A stretch of DNA of 41,839 nucleotides from NCBI GenBank assembly GCA_026713105.1, contig JAPOPC010000024.1, forward strand, positions 1 through 41,839, given 5' to 3'. Shown here piece after piece: positions 24,622 to 34,341 of this stretch (its first letter is position 1; each line of letters begins with the position of its first letter). The translations under genes were made by a program, and so were the position numbers. The notes under the pieces are model-generated. The model saw only the letters and a list, made by a program, of their open reading frames with translations. It was not told the DNA's origin and ran no database searches. This DNA comes from Acidimicrobiaceae bacterium. Lineage in GTDB: Bacteria; Actinomycetota; Acidimicrobiia; Acidimicrobiales; Poriferisodalaceae.

Positions 24622-27600
24622 GCGCAGCCGCCATTACTGCCTCGTCGGGGTCTTGGCCCCCTTCGGCGGCGGCCGCCCGGGCCTCGAGCACCCGCCGGTA
24701 GTCCTTCGGCATCACCTTGCGGAAACTGCGCACCTCGCTGTGCCAGCGACGCAGAATGCGCTGGGCCGGGGCCGAATCGGTCTCGGCGAGGTGCTGGCGC
24801 AGAACTGCTCGCACGGATTCGGCATCGGCGTCGTCGAGCTGCGGCTCCAGATCGACCATCTCGGCGTTCAGATTCCGCCAGAAGACGTCGTCGGGGTCGT
24901 ACACGAACGCCGCCCCGCCCGACATGCCTGCGCCGAAGTTGCGGCCGACGCTGCCGAGCACCACCACCATGCCGCCCGTCATGTACTCGCAGGCGTGATC
25001 GCCCACTCCCTCCACGACAGCGGTGGCTCCTGAGTTGCGCACGCAGAAGCGCTCGCCAACCGTGCCGCGGATGTATGCCTCGCCGCTTGTCGCTCCGTAC
25101 AGGATGACGTTGCCGGCGATGATGTTGTCCTCGGCGACAAACGCTGGGTTGGTTTCCCGGGGCGGCCGCACCACGAGGCGCCCGCCCGACAACCCCTTGC
25201 CGAGGTAGTCGTTGGCGTCGCCATACAGCCGCATCGTCAGCCCACGCGGCACGAACGCACCGAAGCTCTGCCCGGCCGACCCGCTGAACGTCAGGTCGAT
25301 CGTGTCATCGGCCAGGCCGTCGCCGCCATGCGCGGCGGTGACTTGGTGGCCGAGCATCGTTCCGACGGTCCGGTTCACATTGCTGATCGGCAGCTCGGCC
25401 CGCACCAACTCGCGACGCTCGAGCGCAGGTGCTGCCAATTCGATGAGCTGGCAGTCGAGGGCCCGCTCCAAGCCATGGTCCTGGCTCTGTGAGCAGTAGC
25501 GATCCTGGGGCCACGGCGTCTCGGGCTCCGCAAGGATCGGTGACAGATTCAGCCCGTGCGCCTTCCAGTGAGCAACTGCGGCGGTGGTATCGAGCCGATC
25601 CACGCGTCCAATGGCCTCAGGCAGCGATCGAAAGCCCAGCATTGCCAAGTACTCACGGACTTCCTGCGCGATGTACTCGAAGAAGTTGACGACGAACTCG
25701 GGTCGGCCACCGAAGCGCTTGCGCAGTTCGCGGTTCTGGGTCGCCACGCCCACGGGACAGGTGTCGAGATGGCAGACGCGCATCATGATGCAACCCGAGA
25801 CCACCAGCGGGGCCGTGGCAAAGCCGAATTCTTCGGCGCCCAGAAGTGCTGCCACGATCACGTCGCGGCCCGTCTTCAGCTGTCCGTCGGTCTGCACCAC
25901 GATCCGATCTCGCAGGCCGTTCAGCAACAGCGTCTGCTGTGTCTCGGCGAGGCCCAGCTCCCACGGAGCGCCCGCGTGCTTCAGCGACGTCAGCGGCGAA
26001 GCCCCGGTACCGCCGTCGTGCCCGGAGATGAGCACTACATCGGCCTTGGCCTTCGACACGCCTGCGGCGACGGTGCCCACGCCCACTTCGGCAACCAGCT
26101 TGACGTGCACGCGCGCCTGCGGATTGGAGTTCTTGAGATCGTGGATGAGCTGCTTGAGGTCTTCGATCGAATAGATGTCGTGGTGGGGCGGCGGGCTGAT
26201 GAGCCCGACGCCGGGTGTCGAGTGGCGTGTCTTGGCGATCCACGGCCAGACCTTCGGACCCGGCAACTGGCCGCCCTCGCCGGGCTTGGCGCCCTGGGCC
26301 ATCTTGATCTGCAAATCGTCGGCGTTGGTCAGGTATTCCGAGGTGACGCCGAAGCGCCCGGACGCGACCTGCTTGATGGCCGACCGCCGCAGATCTCCGT
26401 TGGGATCCGGCACGTAACGCTCAGGATCCTCGCCGCCCTCGCCGGTGTTGGACTTGCCACCGATGCGGTTCATGGCGATCGCCAGCGTCTCATGTGCTTC
26501 GGCCGAGATCGAGCCATAGCTCATCGCTCCCGTGGAGAATCGCTTCACGATTGCGGAAACCGGCTCGACCTCCTCAATTGGGATCGGCCCGCCGGGCGCT
26601 GGACGCAGCTCGAAGAGGCCGCGCAGCGTCGCCAGCTCAGTGGACTGATCGTCTACCAGCCCGGTGTACTCCTTGAAGACCTCGTAACGGCCCGCGCGGG
26701 TGGAGTGCTGCAGCTTGTAGACGGTCTCGGGGTTGAACAGGTGGTACTCGCCCTCGCGGCGCCACTGGTACTCGCCGCCCGCCCACAGATCGCGGTGGGC
26801 AGCCTCGGTGGGGTTGTCGAGGTAGGCGAACTGGTGCCGTTGGGAAACCTCGGCGGCGAGCACATCGAGACCCACACCGCCGAGCTTCGAGGTGGTTCCC
26901 GTGAAGAACCGGGAGATGACCTCCTCCCCGAGACCCACAGATTCGAAGACCTGCGCCCCGGTGTAGCTGGCCACGGTCGAGATCCCCATCTTGGACATCA
27001 CCTTGAGCACACCCTTGGTGCATGCCTTGATGTAGTTGCGGATCGCTGTGCGTTGGTCGACTTCGGTGATGACGCCGCCACGCACCATGTCGTCGATCGA
27101 CTCGAAGGCGAGGTACGGGTTGACGGCGCTGGCGCCGTAACCCAGCAACAGGGCCATGTGGTGCACCTCGCGGGCATCCCCGCACTCGGTGACGAGACCC
27201 ACCATCGTGCGGGTCTTGTTGCGCACCAAATGGTGATGCACGGCGCCCGTCAGCAACAGGGACGGAATCGGCGCGTTCTGCCCGTCGCTGTAGCGGTCCG
27301 AGAGGATGATGATCTGGGAGCCGTCGGCGATGGCCTTGTCGACCTGCGCGCATACGTCGGTGAGGGCGCGCTCGAGGCCCGCACCGCCCTCAGCGACCGG
27401 GTACAGGCCGTCGACCGCGAACGGCCGATACTGCTGCGCGGCTGCGGGCGCTGTGCGATTCGACGCTGCTCCATGCGGCGCTGTGCCATTCGACTGGGCG
27501 GCTGTCGAGTCCTCGTCGATGTAGAGGATCTTGGCGAGATCCTCGTTCGACAGGATCGGGTAGGGCAGCACGATCTGGCGGCACGAATCGGGTCCGGGCT

Positions 27601-29329
27601 GCAGCAGGTTCCCCTCGGGGCCGATCTTGGCCTTGGTGGAGGTGACCAATTCCTCGCGGATCGCATCCAGCGGCGGATTGGTCACCTGCGCGAAGAGCTG
27701 GCTGAAGTAGTCGAACAGCAGTCGCGGCCGCTTCGACAGCACCGCGATTGGGGTGTCGGTCCCCATGGACCCGATCGGCTCGATGCCGGTGCGGGCCATC
27801 GGCGCTACGAGTATGCGCAGTTCTTCGGTGGTGTAGCCGAAGGTGCGCTGACGCAAGGTGACCGACGAGTGCTGCGGCGTCAAGCTGAAACGAGGCGGCA
27901 GGTCTTCAAGGTGCGCGAGCCCGTCGGAAAGCCAGTCCCCATACGGCTCGGCGGTCACCAGGTCGTGCTTGATCTCGTCGTCGCCCACGATGCGGCCCTG
28001 CGCAGTGTCCACGAGGAACATGCGCCCTGGCTGCAAGCGGCCCTTGCGAACGATGCGGGTCTGATCGATGTCAGCCACGCCGACTTCGGATGCCATCACG
28101 ACGAGACCATCGGAGGTGACCCAGTAGCGGGAGGGCCGCAAGCCGTTGCGGTCGAGCACGGCGCCCACGACGGTGCCGTCGGTGAAGGCGATGCTGGCCG
28201 GACCGTCCCACGGCTCCATCGACGAGGCATGGAATTCGTAGAAATCGTGCTTGTCCTGGGGCATGCGGGCATGGTTTTCCCAGGCCTCTGGAATCATCAT
28301 CAGCACGGCATGGGGCAGGCTCCGCCCGCCGAGATGGAGCAGCTCGAGCACCTCGTCGAAGCTGGCGGTGTCCGATGCGCCGGGCGTGCACACGGGATAC
28401 GTGCGCTCCAGCTCGTTGTTCCCGTCGGCATCGGTGAACAGCGGGCTCGACAGCGTGCCCTCTCGTGCCCGCATCCAGTTGCGGTTTCCCATCACCGTGT
28501 TGATCTCGCCATTGTGAGCAAGCATTCGATATGGATGTGCGAGCGGCCACGAGGGGAAGGTGTTGGTGCTGAAGCGCGAGTGCAGCAACGCGAGCGCCGA
28601 TTCCATGCGGGGATCGACCAGGTCGGGATAGAACTCCGCAAACTGGCTGCAGGTCAGCATTCCCTTGTACACGAGGGTGCGGCACGACAGCGACGGAAAG
28701 TACGGGGCGGGATCGATCTCGTGCTCGGTGCGCTTGCGAGCGACATAGACACGCCGCTCAAGATCCAGCCCGTGCAGGTCTGCGGGGGACGGTGCAGCCA
28801 CGAACAGCATCCGGAACACCGGCATCGGATCGGTGGCGAACTTGCCGAGCGACGACGGGTCGGTGGGAACCTCTCGCCAGCCGAGCACCTGCAGACCTTC
28901 TTCGACCATGATCGATTCGATGGCCGTCGCGGCAACGTCGGCATCGGTGCGCGGCAGGAATGCTGTGCCGATCGCGTAGCTGCCGGCTGGCGGGAGCTCG
29001 AAGTCGCAGACGTCGCGCAGGAATCGGTCGGGAATCTGAACGGTGATGCCGATCCCGTCGCCGACGTTCGCCTCAGCCCCGGTGGCGCTGCGATGGTCGA
29101 GGTTGACCAAGCACTGCAAGGCCTGATCGACGACGGCCCGGCTCGGCACACCCGACATGTCGGCAACGAAACCGACGCCGCACGAGTCGTGCTCGAACGC
29201 CGGGTCGTAGAGGCCTTGTGCGCCAGGCGGCGTCGTGAAGGGGCGCGCGCGTACCGCAGGCCGGTCTTCGACTCCGGGCGCTGCGCCCGCGAGCGCCGTG
29301 TCAGTAGTCGCAGTGTGGTGGATGGGCAT
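24614..29329 (-). CDS. gltB: Glutamate synthase [NADPH] large subunit
   Basis: The alpha subunit of GOGAT, 1571 residues, which makes two glutamates from glutamine and 2-oxoglutarate. The glutaminase nucleophile is Cys50 in [15 protein letters not shown], so a propeptide of 49 residues is presumably removed. The FMN/synthase region has [13 protein letters not shown] and [12 protein letters not shown]. The 3Fe-4S cluster is in [17 protein letters not shown]. The C-terminal GXGXG beta-helix domain ([16 protein letters not shown]) is complete. A tract of about 25 residues ([19 protein letters not shown]) interrupts the chain near residue 620 after LYIDEDST and looks like a repeat insertion. It heads a gltB-gltD-hydrolase operon and is divergent from argC. 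Confidence 0.97.
27436..27505. repeat. GC-rich mini-repeat insertion in gltB
   Basis: Two imperfect copies of a GCGCTGTGCnATTCGAC unit lie here, the second preceded by GCGG to give GCGGCGCTGTG (27475-27485), the same 11-mer as in the M20 hydrolase array. On the minus strand they code for [15 protein letters not shown], in frame, in a position not conserved in GltB. Confidence 0.55.
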
Positions 29330-29354
29330 CGGCGACGTCCCGCTGAGCTGTCGG

Positions 29355-29371
29355 CACCGGCTTCGCCGGTG
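29355..29371. repeat. REP-like hairpin upstream of gltB
   Basis: CACCGGC-TTC-GCCGGTG is a perfect 7-bp stem with a TTC loop. The surrounding 29 bases closely resemble the tandem repeat unit in the 5' end of argC about 250 bp away. A second inverted repeat, GAGTTCCC / GGGACTC, lies at 29384-29403 and could be a hairpin or operator for gltB. Confidence 0.55.
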
Positions 29372-29487
29372 TGCATGCGAGTCGAGTTCCCGTGTTGGGA
29401 CTCGGTGGCTGCAGGGACGTCGTTGGCCCTGAGAGAGCGCAGTCTACCGACGCGCTGCCCAATGGCATCCACACTGTCTGAATAATT

Positions 29488-29528
29488 TTGCATATGTATG
29501 CATAAGACGGCGGCGCACCTGATACAGT
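29488..29528 (+). promoter_or_regulatory. ARG box and promoter of the arg operon
   Basis: TTGCATATGTATGCAT at 29488-29503 is a near-perfect palindrome. It matches 12 of 16 positions of the mycobacterial ArgR operator as I recall it (TTGCATAACGATGCAA). TACAGT at 29523-29528 is the likely -10, so the box overlaps the -35 region. ArgR, encoded as fifth gene of the operon, should repress here when arginine is present. Confidence 0.7.
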
Positions 29529-29559
29529 GCGCATCGATCTGAGAGAAAGGCGCGCCGCC

Positions 29560-30663
29560 ATGGACGCAGACTCAGTGCCGGAGTCGCCGGTGCGCGTGGG
29601 CTCGGCATCGGCTTCGCCGGTGCGCGTGGGCTCGGCATCGGCTTCGCCGGTGCGCGTGGGCATAGTGGGCGCATCCGGCTACACGGGCGCGGAGCTGCTG
29701 CGGCTCGCAGCCGCACATCCGTCCTTCGACGTAGTCGCCGTTTCGGGAGATACCCAGGCGGGTGCCGCAGTGCGCGACCTGTATCCCAGCTTGGCGGCCG
29801 ACTATGGCGACCTTCGCTACTGCGCGTACGACCCGGCGATCTTCGTCGGGCTCGACGTGGTGTTCCTGGGCTTGCCGCACATGGCCAGCGCACCCGTTGT
29901 CGCCGACCTGTACAAGCGGGTCGGCTGCGTGGTCGACCTGGGCTCAGATTTCCGACTGGTCGACGCGGCCCTGTACCCGCAGTGGTACGGGGCCACCCAC
30001 CCATTGCCGGAGTTGCTGGGCGAATTCCCCTACGGGCTTCCCGAACTCGGCCGCGAAGCCTTGCGCGGCGCCGCGGGAGTCGCCGTTCCCGGGTGCTATC
30101 CCACCGCAGCGGCGCTGGCCTTGGCGCCGTTCGCCCGTGGCGGGTTCATCTCGACGAGCGGGGTGGTAATCGACGCCGCGTCGGGGGTCAGCGGCGCGGG
30201 CCGGGCGCCTAAGCCCGCCACGACGTTCTCGACCGTCGACGAGGACTTCGTGGCGTATGGCTTGCTTGACCACCGCCACACACCGGAGATCGAGCAGGCA
30301 ACCGGGTGCCAGGTGCTGTTCACGCCGCACCTGGCACCGATGGTGCGCGGCATTCTGGCGACCTGCTACGCCCGACCTCGCGAGGGCATGACGACCGACG
30401 ACGCACTCGGCGTGCTCGCCGACTTCTACTCCGACGAGCCTTTCGTGGTGATCCATCGCGACGCCCCGCACACCAAGGCGACACTCGGTGCGAACACGTG
30501 CCATCTGAGCGCACGAGTGGATCCCCGCACCGGTTGGCTCGTGGTGCTCAGCGCGATCGACAACCTGGTCAAGGGCGCATCGGGCGGCGCCGTGCAGTGC
30601 GCCAACATTGCGCTCGGCCTTCCCGAGACAGCCGGTCTCCCGACCACGGGGCTGATGCCATGA
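29560..30663 (+). CDS. argC: N-acetyl-gamma-glutamyl-phosphate reductase
   Basis: ArgC reduces N-acetylglutamyl phosphate to the semialdehyde, the third step of arginine synthesis. The NADP-binding start is VRVGIVGASGYTGAELLRL, the catalytic Cys is in VAVPGCYPTAAALALAPF, and ASGVSGAGRAPK and TPHLAPMVRGI are typical. The ATG at 29560 is chosen because GAGAGAAAGG lies nine bases upstream, giving 367 residues. The N-terminus is unusual: SPVRVGSASA is repeated twice before the genuine SPVRVGIVGASGYTG, so the true first strand has been triplicated. The stop overlaps the argB start (ATGA). Confidence 0.95.
   Translation: MDADSVPESPVRVGSASASPVRVGSASASPVRVGIVGASGYTGAELLRLAAAHPSFDVVAVSGDTQAGAAVRDLYPSLAADYGDLRYCAYDPAIFVGLDVVFLGLPHMASAPVVADLYKRVGCVVDLGSDFRLVDAALYPQWYGATHPLPELLGEFPYGLPELGREALRGAAGVAVPGCYPTAAALALAPFARGGFISTSGVVIDAASGVSGAGRAPKPATTFSTVDEDFVAYGLLDHRHTPEIEQATGCQVLFTPHLAPMVRGILATCYARPREGMTTDDALGVLADFYSDEPFVVIHRDAPHTKATLGANTCHLSARVDPRTGWLVVLSAIDNLVKGASGGAVQCANIALGLPETAGLPTTGLMP
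29584..29661 (+). repeat. Tandem 30-bp repeats at the start of argC
   Basis: TCGCCGGTGCGCGTGGGC occurs at 29584, 29614 and 29644, separated by the 12-mer TCGGCATCGGCT. Each unit contains a GGC-TTC-GCC palindromic core at its junction. The third copy continues into the conserved ArgC Rossmann fold, so the repeat arose by duplication of the gene's own start or by insertion into it. Confidence 0.85.
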
Positions 30664-31556
30664 CGGGCGCCGACAACATCCACGCCCAGCAGGTCGAACG
30701 TGCGGAGCTGCTCGTGGAGATGCTGCCGTACATCAGCCAATGGCGGGGCAAGGTGGTGGTCGTCAAGTTCGGCGGCAACGCCATGGTCGACACGGCGTTG
30801 ACCGATGGCTTCGCCGCCGACATCGTGCTCCTGCGCCAGATCGGCCTCGCACCGGTCGTCGTCCACGGTGGCGGCCCGCAGATCGGCGATCTCATGGCGC
30901 GCCTCGGCAAGACATCGGAATTCCGCGACGGGCTGCGAGTCACCGATGCGGAGACGCTGGACATCGCACGCATGGTGCTGGTCGGCAAGGTCAACCGCGA
31001 CATCGTCGGCGCCATCAATGTCCACGGACCGCTGGCTGTGGGCATTTCAGGCGAAGACGGCCGGGTCATCACCGCAACCGCCCGCAATCCCGATCTCGGT
31101 TTCGTGGGCGACGTCACCGACGTGAACACCGACCTGCTCGAGCGCCTGCTCGCCGAGGGGCTGATCCCGGTCATCTCCACCATCGGCGCGGATGCAAAGG
31201 GGCAGGCGTACAACATCAACGCAGACACCGTGGCCGGCGCCGTGGCAGCGGCACTGGATGCTGAGAAGGTCGTCTACCTCACCGATGTCGCTGGGTTGCT
31301 CGACGATGTCGACGATCCAGGCTCGCTCGTGCACCGCACGACGGCCGACTCGCTCGCCGCGCGTCTGGTCAGCGGGAAGATTGCGGGCGGGATGATCCCC
31401 AAGATCGAGGCCTGCATCAGCGCGGTTCGCAACGGCGTCAACAGCGCACACCTGCTCGACGGCCGCATTCCGCACGTGGTGCTCGTCGAGCTGTTCACCG
31501 ACGCCGGAGTCGGCACGATGATCACTCGTGATCGGCCGCACTCGATTGTGAATTGA
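30660..31556 (+). CDS. argB: Acetylglutamate kinase
   Basis: NAGK phosphorylates N-acetylglutamate, the second and usually controlling step of arginine synthesis. It has 298 residues. The phosphate-binding motif is VVKFGGNAM, the substrate site VVHGGGPQI, and YLTDVAGLLDD and GGMIPKIEAC follow. An N-terminal helix (QQVERAELLVEMLPYI) precedes the first strand, the feature of arginine-inhibited hexameric NAGKs. No argJ lies between argC and argB, unlike most actinobacterial clusters. Confidence 0.96.
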   Translation: MTGADNIHAQQVERAELLVEMLPYISQWRGKVVVVKFGGNAMVDTALTDGFAADIVLLRQIGLAPVVVHGGGPQIGDLMARLGKTSEFRDGLRVTDAETLDIARMVLVGKVNRDIVGAINVHGPLAVGISGEDGRVITATARNPDLGFVGDVTDVNTDLLERLLAEGLIPVISTIGADAKGQAYNINADTVAGAVAAALDAEKVVYLTDVAGLLDDVDDPGSLVHRTTADSLAARLVSGKIAGGMIPKIEACISAVRNGVNSAHLLDGRIPHVVLVELFTDAGVGTMITRDRPHSIVN

Positions 31557-31575
31557 CAGAACTGTGAATTGACAG
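31547..31575 (+). repeat. Direct duplication at the end of argB
   Basis: TGTGAATTGACAG occurs at 31547-31559 and again at 31563-31575. The first copy contains the last codons and stop of argB; the second is noncoding and lies in the 141-bp gap before argD. Confidence 0.8.
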
Positions 31576-31697
31576 GTCCGTCCACGAAGTTCCCAAACGA
31601 CGCAGCGACTGGCGACCCCGCAAGCACCCCCAGAGCACCAGCACCACTCGACCCACCGACATCCCACCGGGCCATCCCACAGCAAGGTCACGAACTC

Positions 31698-32972
31698 ATG
31701 ACACAGACCACGACAGCGACAAGTGCCACCAACGGGCTTTCGTCCCATGCCGCCGCCATGGGCGCCGCAGCGCTGGAGCACTGCCCGCTCATGCCCACCT
31801 ACGGACCGCCGCCGGTCCAATTCGTGCGCGGCAGCGGCTGCGAGTTGTACGACCGCGACGGCAAGCGCTACCTCGATTTTCTGGCAGGGCTGGCAGTGAC
31901 ATCGCTTGGCCATTCCCACCCGGCCGTCGCCGATGCGCTCAATGAGCAGGCTCGCACGCTGCTGCACGTGTCGAATCTCTTCGGCACCGAGCCCCAAGTC
32001 GAGGTCGCCCAGACCATCGACCGGCTCCAAGGGGGCGGGGGACAGGTCTTCTTCTGCAACAGCGGCGCCGAGTCGCTCGAAGGGGCGATCAAGCTGGCGC
32101 GCAAATACGGCGGCCGTGGGCGTCACGTCGTCGTCAGTGCGCTGCGGTCATTCCATGGGCGCACTCTGGCAACCCTGCACGCCACCGGCCAGCCCGAGAA
32201 GCACGAGACGTTCCAGCCGCTGCCCGAAGGCTTCCGCCACGTGCCCTACAACGACGCGGACGCGCTCGAAGCGGCGCTGGACCCGAGCTGCTGCGCGGTG
32301 CTGCTCGAAGTCGTTCAGGGCGAAGGCGGTGTCAACGTCGCCGACGGCGAGTACCTGCGTCGCGTCCGCGAGATCTGCGACGAGCGTGCCATGGCATTCA
32401 TCGTCGACGAGGTGCAGACCGGTTTGGCCCGCACCGGCGAGTGGTTCGCATGGCATCACCATTTCGACCCAGCCGGTGGGCCGACGGGTGCCGCCAGACC
32501 CGACATCGTGACAATGGCCAAGGCACTGGGCAACGGGGTGCCGATCGGTGCGATCTGGGCACGTCGAGAGGTCGCCGGTGCGTTCCAGCCCGGCGACCAT
32601 GCCACCACCTTCGGCGGGCAGCCGCTGGCTGCGAGCGCTGCGCGTGCGGTGCTGCGCACGATGGAGGCCATCGATGCACGCGCGCTCGCGACTGCCCGCG
32701 GCGAAGAGCTCGCGGGCAAGCTCATGGGTGTCCCCGGTGTCGCTGACACTCGCGGCCTCGGCCTGCTCATCGCAGCCGAGCTCGATACCGATGTTGTCGG
32801 CCGCACCGGTCCCGAAGTTGCTGCGGCGTGCTTGCAGGCCGGCCTGGTGATCAACGGCATCACCCCGACGGCCGTGCGATTCGCGCCGCCTCTGGTGGTG
32901 TCATCCAAGCAAATTGACGAGGGTCTGGCGATCTTCGCGGGCGTGCTCGCCGACGCAGGGCAACCGGTCTGA
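31698..32972 (+). CDS. argD: Acetylornithine aminotransferase
   Basis: A PLP-dependent class III aminotransferase of 424 residues that makes N-acetylornithine from the semialdehyde and glutamate. FCNSGAESLEGAIKLARK is the PLP-phosphate region, IVDEVQTGLARTG holds the cofactor Asp, and MAKALGNGVPIGA contains the Schiff-base Lys. TTFGGQPLA closes the site. The ATG at 31698 is used, with AAGG upstream; the frame is open further upstream but that part is low-complexity and unlike the family. Its stop overlaps the argF start (TGATG). Confidence 0.95.
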   Translation: MTQTTTATSATNGLSSHAAAMGAAALEHCPLMPTYGPPPVQFVRGSGCELYDRDGKRYLDFLAGLAVTSLGHSHPAVADALNEQARTLLHVSNLFGTEPQVEVAQTIDRLQGGGGQVFFCNSGAESLEGAIKLARKYGGRGRHVVVSALRSFHGRTLATLHATGQPEKHETFQPLPEGFRHVPYNDADALEAALDPSCCAVLLEVVQGEGGVNVADGEYLRRVREICDERAMAFIVDEVQTGLARTGEWFAWHHHFDPAGGPTGAARPDIVTMAKALGNGVPIGAIWARREVAGAFQPGDHATTFGGQPLAASAARAVLRTMEAIDARALATARGEELAGKLMGVPGVADTRGLGLLIAAELDTDVVGRTGPEVAAACLQAGLVINGITPTAVRFAPPLVVSSKQIDEGLAIFAGVLADAGQPV

Positions 32973-33871
32973 TGCGACATTTCCTCGAAGTCGACGACCT
33001 GTCCGCGGACGAGCTGCGCTGGGTGCTCGACTCGTCGTCGCGCCCCGTCGCTGACGCACCGCAGGTCCTGGCGGGCAGAGGCGTCGCGCTGGTGTTCGAG
33101 AAGGCTTCGAACCGCACGCGCAACTCGATGGAGATGGCCGTGCGCCAGCTTGGCGGTCACCCCGTCTACATCCGGCCCGAAGAGGTCGGGATGGACGTCC
33201 GCGAGACTGCGGAAGACATCGTGCGGACACTGGCGTGTTACCACGCGCTCGTCGCCGCCCGCGTCTTTCGACACAGCCATCTCGAACGGATGGCGGCGTG
33301 CGAGGTGGCACCAATCGTCAACCTGCTGTCGGACGACGCCCATCCCTGCCAGGCGCTCGCGGACCTGCTCACCATCTCGCAGTGCATCGGGCTGGAACGA
33401 ACCGAGCGGGTGGCATTCGTCGGCGATGCCAACAACATGTGGCGGTCGCTGGCAATCGGCTGCGCCATGCTGGGTATCGAGAGCTCGCTGGCGGTGCCGC
33501 CGGGCTACGCACCCCCCGCCGAAACCCTCGAGCGGCTCGAATCGCTGGGGGGCGCGTGCACCATCACCGACGACCCGGCCGAAGCCGTGATCGGGGCCGA
33601 CGTGGTCTACACCGACGTGTGGACATCCATGGGCCAAGAGGCCGAACACGACGAGCGCGTTGTCTCGTTCGCTCCGTACCAGGTCAGCGCAGATCTGATG
33701 TCTCGCGCCGCCGCCGGGGCGATCTTCTTGCACTGCCTGCCAGCACACCGGGGCGAGGAAGTGACCGCGGAGGTCATCGACGGCCCGGCGAGCAGGGTCT
33801 GGCAGCAAGCCGAGAACAGGATGCACGCCGCGCGGGGCCTGCTGTCCTTCCTGATGGGAGGAACATCATGA
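32972..33871 (+). CDS. argF: Ornithine carbamoyltransferase
   Basis: ArgF makes citrulline from ornithine and carbamoyl phosphate; 299 residues. The carbamoyl-phosphate loop reads SNRTR where most OTCs have STRTR, then NSMEMAVRQLGG. HPCQALADLLT, and the ornithine/catalytic HCLPAHRGEEV, are intact. The substitution keeps Ser, Arg, Thr and Arg and is probably a lineage variant. The possibility that it uses an acylated ornithine cannot be excluded from sequence. The stop overlaps argR by ATGA. Confidence 0.93.
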   Translation: MRHFLEVDDLSADELRWVLDSSSRPVADAPQVLAGRGVALVFEKASNRTRNSMEMAVRQLGGHPVYIRPEEVGMDVRETAEDIVRTLACYHALVAARVFRHSHLERMAACEVAPIVNLLSDDAHPCQALADLLTISQCIGLERTERVAFVGDANNMWRSLAIGCAMLGIESSLAVPPGYAPPAETLERLESLGGACTITDDPAEAVIGADVVYTDVWTSMGQEAEHDERVVSFAPYQVSADLMSRAAAGAIFLHCLPAHRGEEVTAEVIDGPASRVWQQAENRMHAARGLLSFLMGGTS

Positions 33872-34329
33872 GCACCAAGGCGCAGCGGCAGCACCTCATC
33901 CGCGAACTGCTGGCCGGCCACGAGATCGGCAGCCAGGCACAGCTCGTCAGCCTGCTGGCAGAGCGCTCCGTGGACGTCACCCAAGCCACGGTCTGCCGCG
34001 ACCTCGACGAGATGGGCGTCGCCAAGATGCGCACTGCAGGGCGCACCGTCTATGCGGTACCCGAGGCCGACGCGCCAGAGACGCTGCTGCCCAACACTCT
34101 GCGGCGCGTGTTCGGTGATTGGGTGCTCGATGTGCGTTTCTCGCAGAACATCGTCGTGCTGCGCACACCGCCGGGATCAGCGCACGTCGTTGCCTCGGCC
34201 ATCGACCGCAGCGACTTCGACGGCGTGGTCGGCACGGTGGCAGGCGATGACACGCTGTTCATCGTGGCCACCGAGGAACTCGGCGGCCCCGCTGTGGCCG
34301 AGCACTGCCGGGAATTGGCCGACTTGTGA
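33868..34329 (+). CDS. argR: Arginine repressor
   Basis: A 153-residue transcriptional regulator. The N-terminal winged helix includes IGSQAQLVSLLAERSVDVTQATVCRDLDEMG, where the recognition helix has Cys in place of the common Ser. The C-terminal domain, with GSAHVVASAIDRSDFDGVVGTVAGDDTLFIV, forms the hexamer and binds arginine. GGGAGGA precedes the ATG. It should bind the ARG box at 29488 and autoregulate the operon. Confidence 0.95.
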   Translation: MSTKAQRQHLIRELLAGHEIGSQAQLVSLLAERSVDVTQATVCRDLDEMGVAKMRTAGRTVYAVPEADAPETLLPNTLRRVFGDWVLDVRFSQNIVVLRTPPGSAHVVASAIDRSDFDGVVGTVAGDDTLFIVATEELGGPAVAEHCRELADL

Positions 34330-34341
34330 GCTTGCAGGCCG

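Noticed and set aside
25556..29485. A 1309-residue open frame on the plus strand antisense to gltB
   Set aside because: gltB on the minus strand has complete catalytic and cofactor motifs; the antisense frame is His/Gly/Arg/Val-rich with no recognisable domain and comes from GC-rich codon bias.
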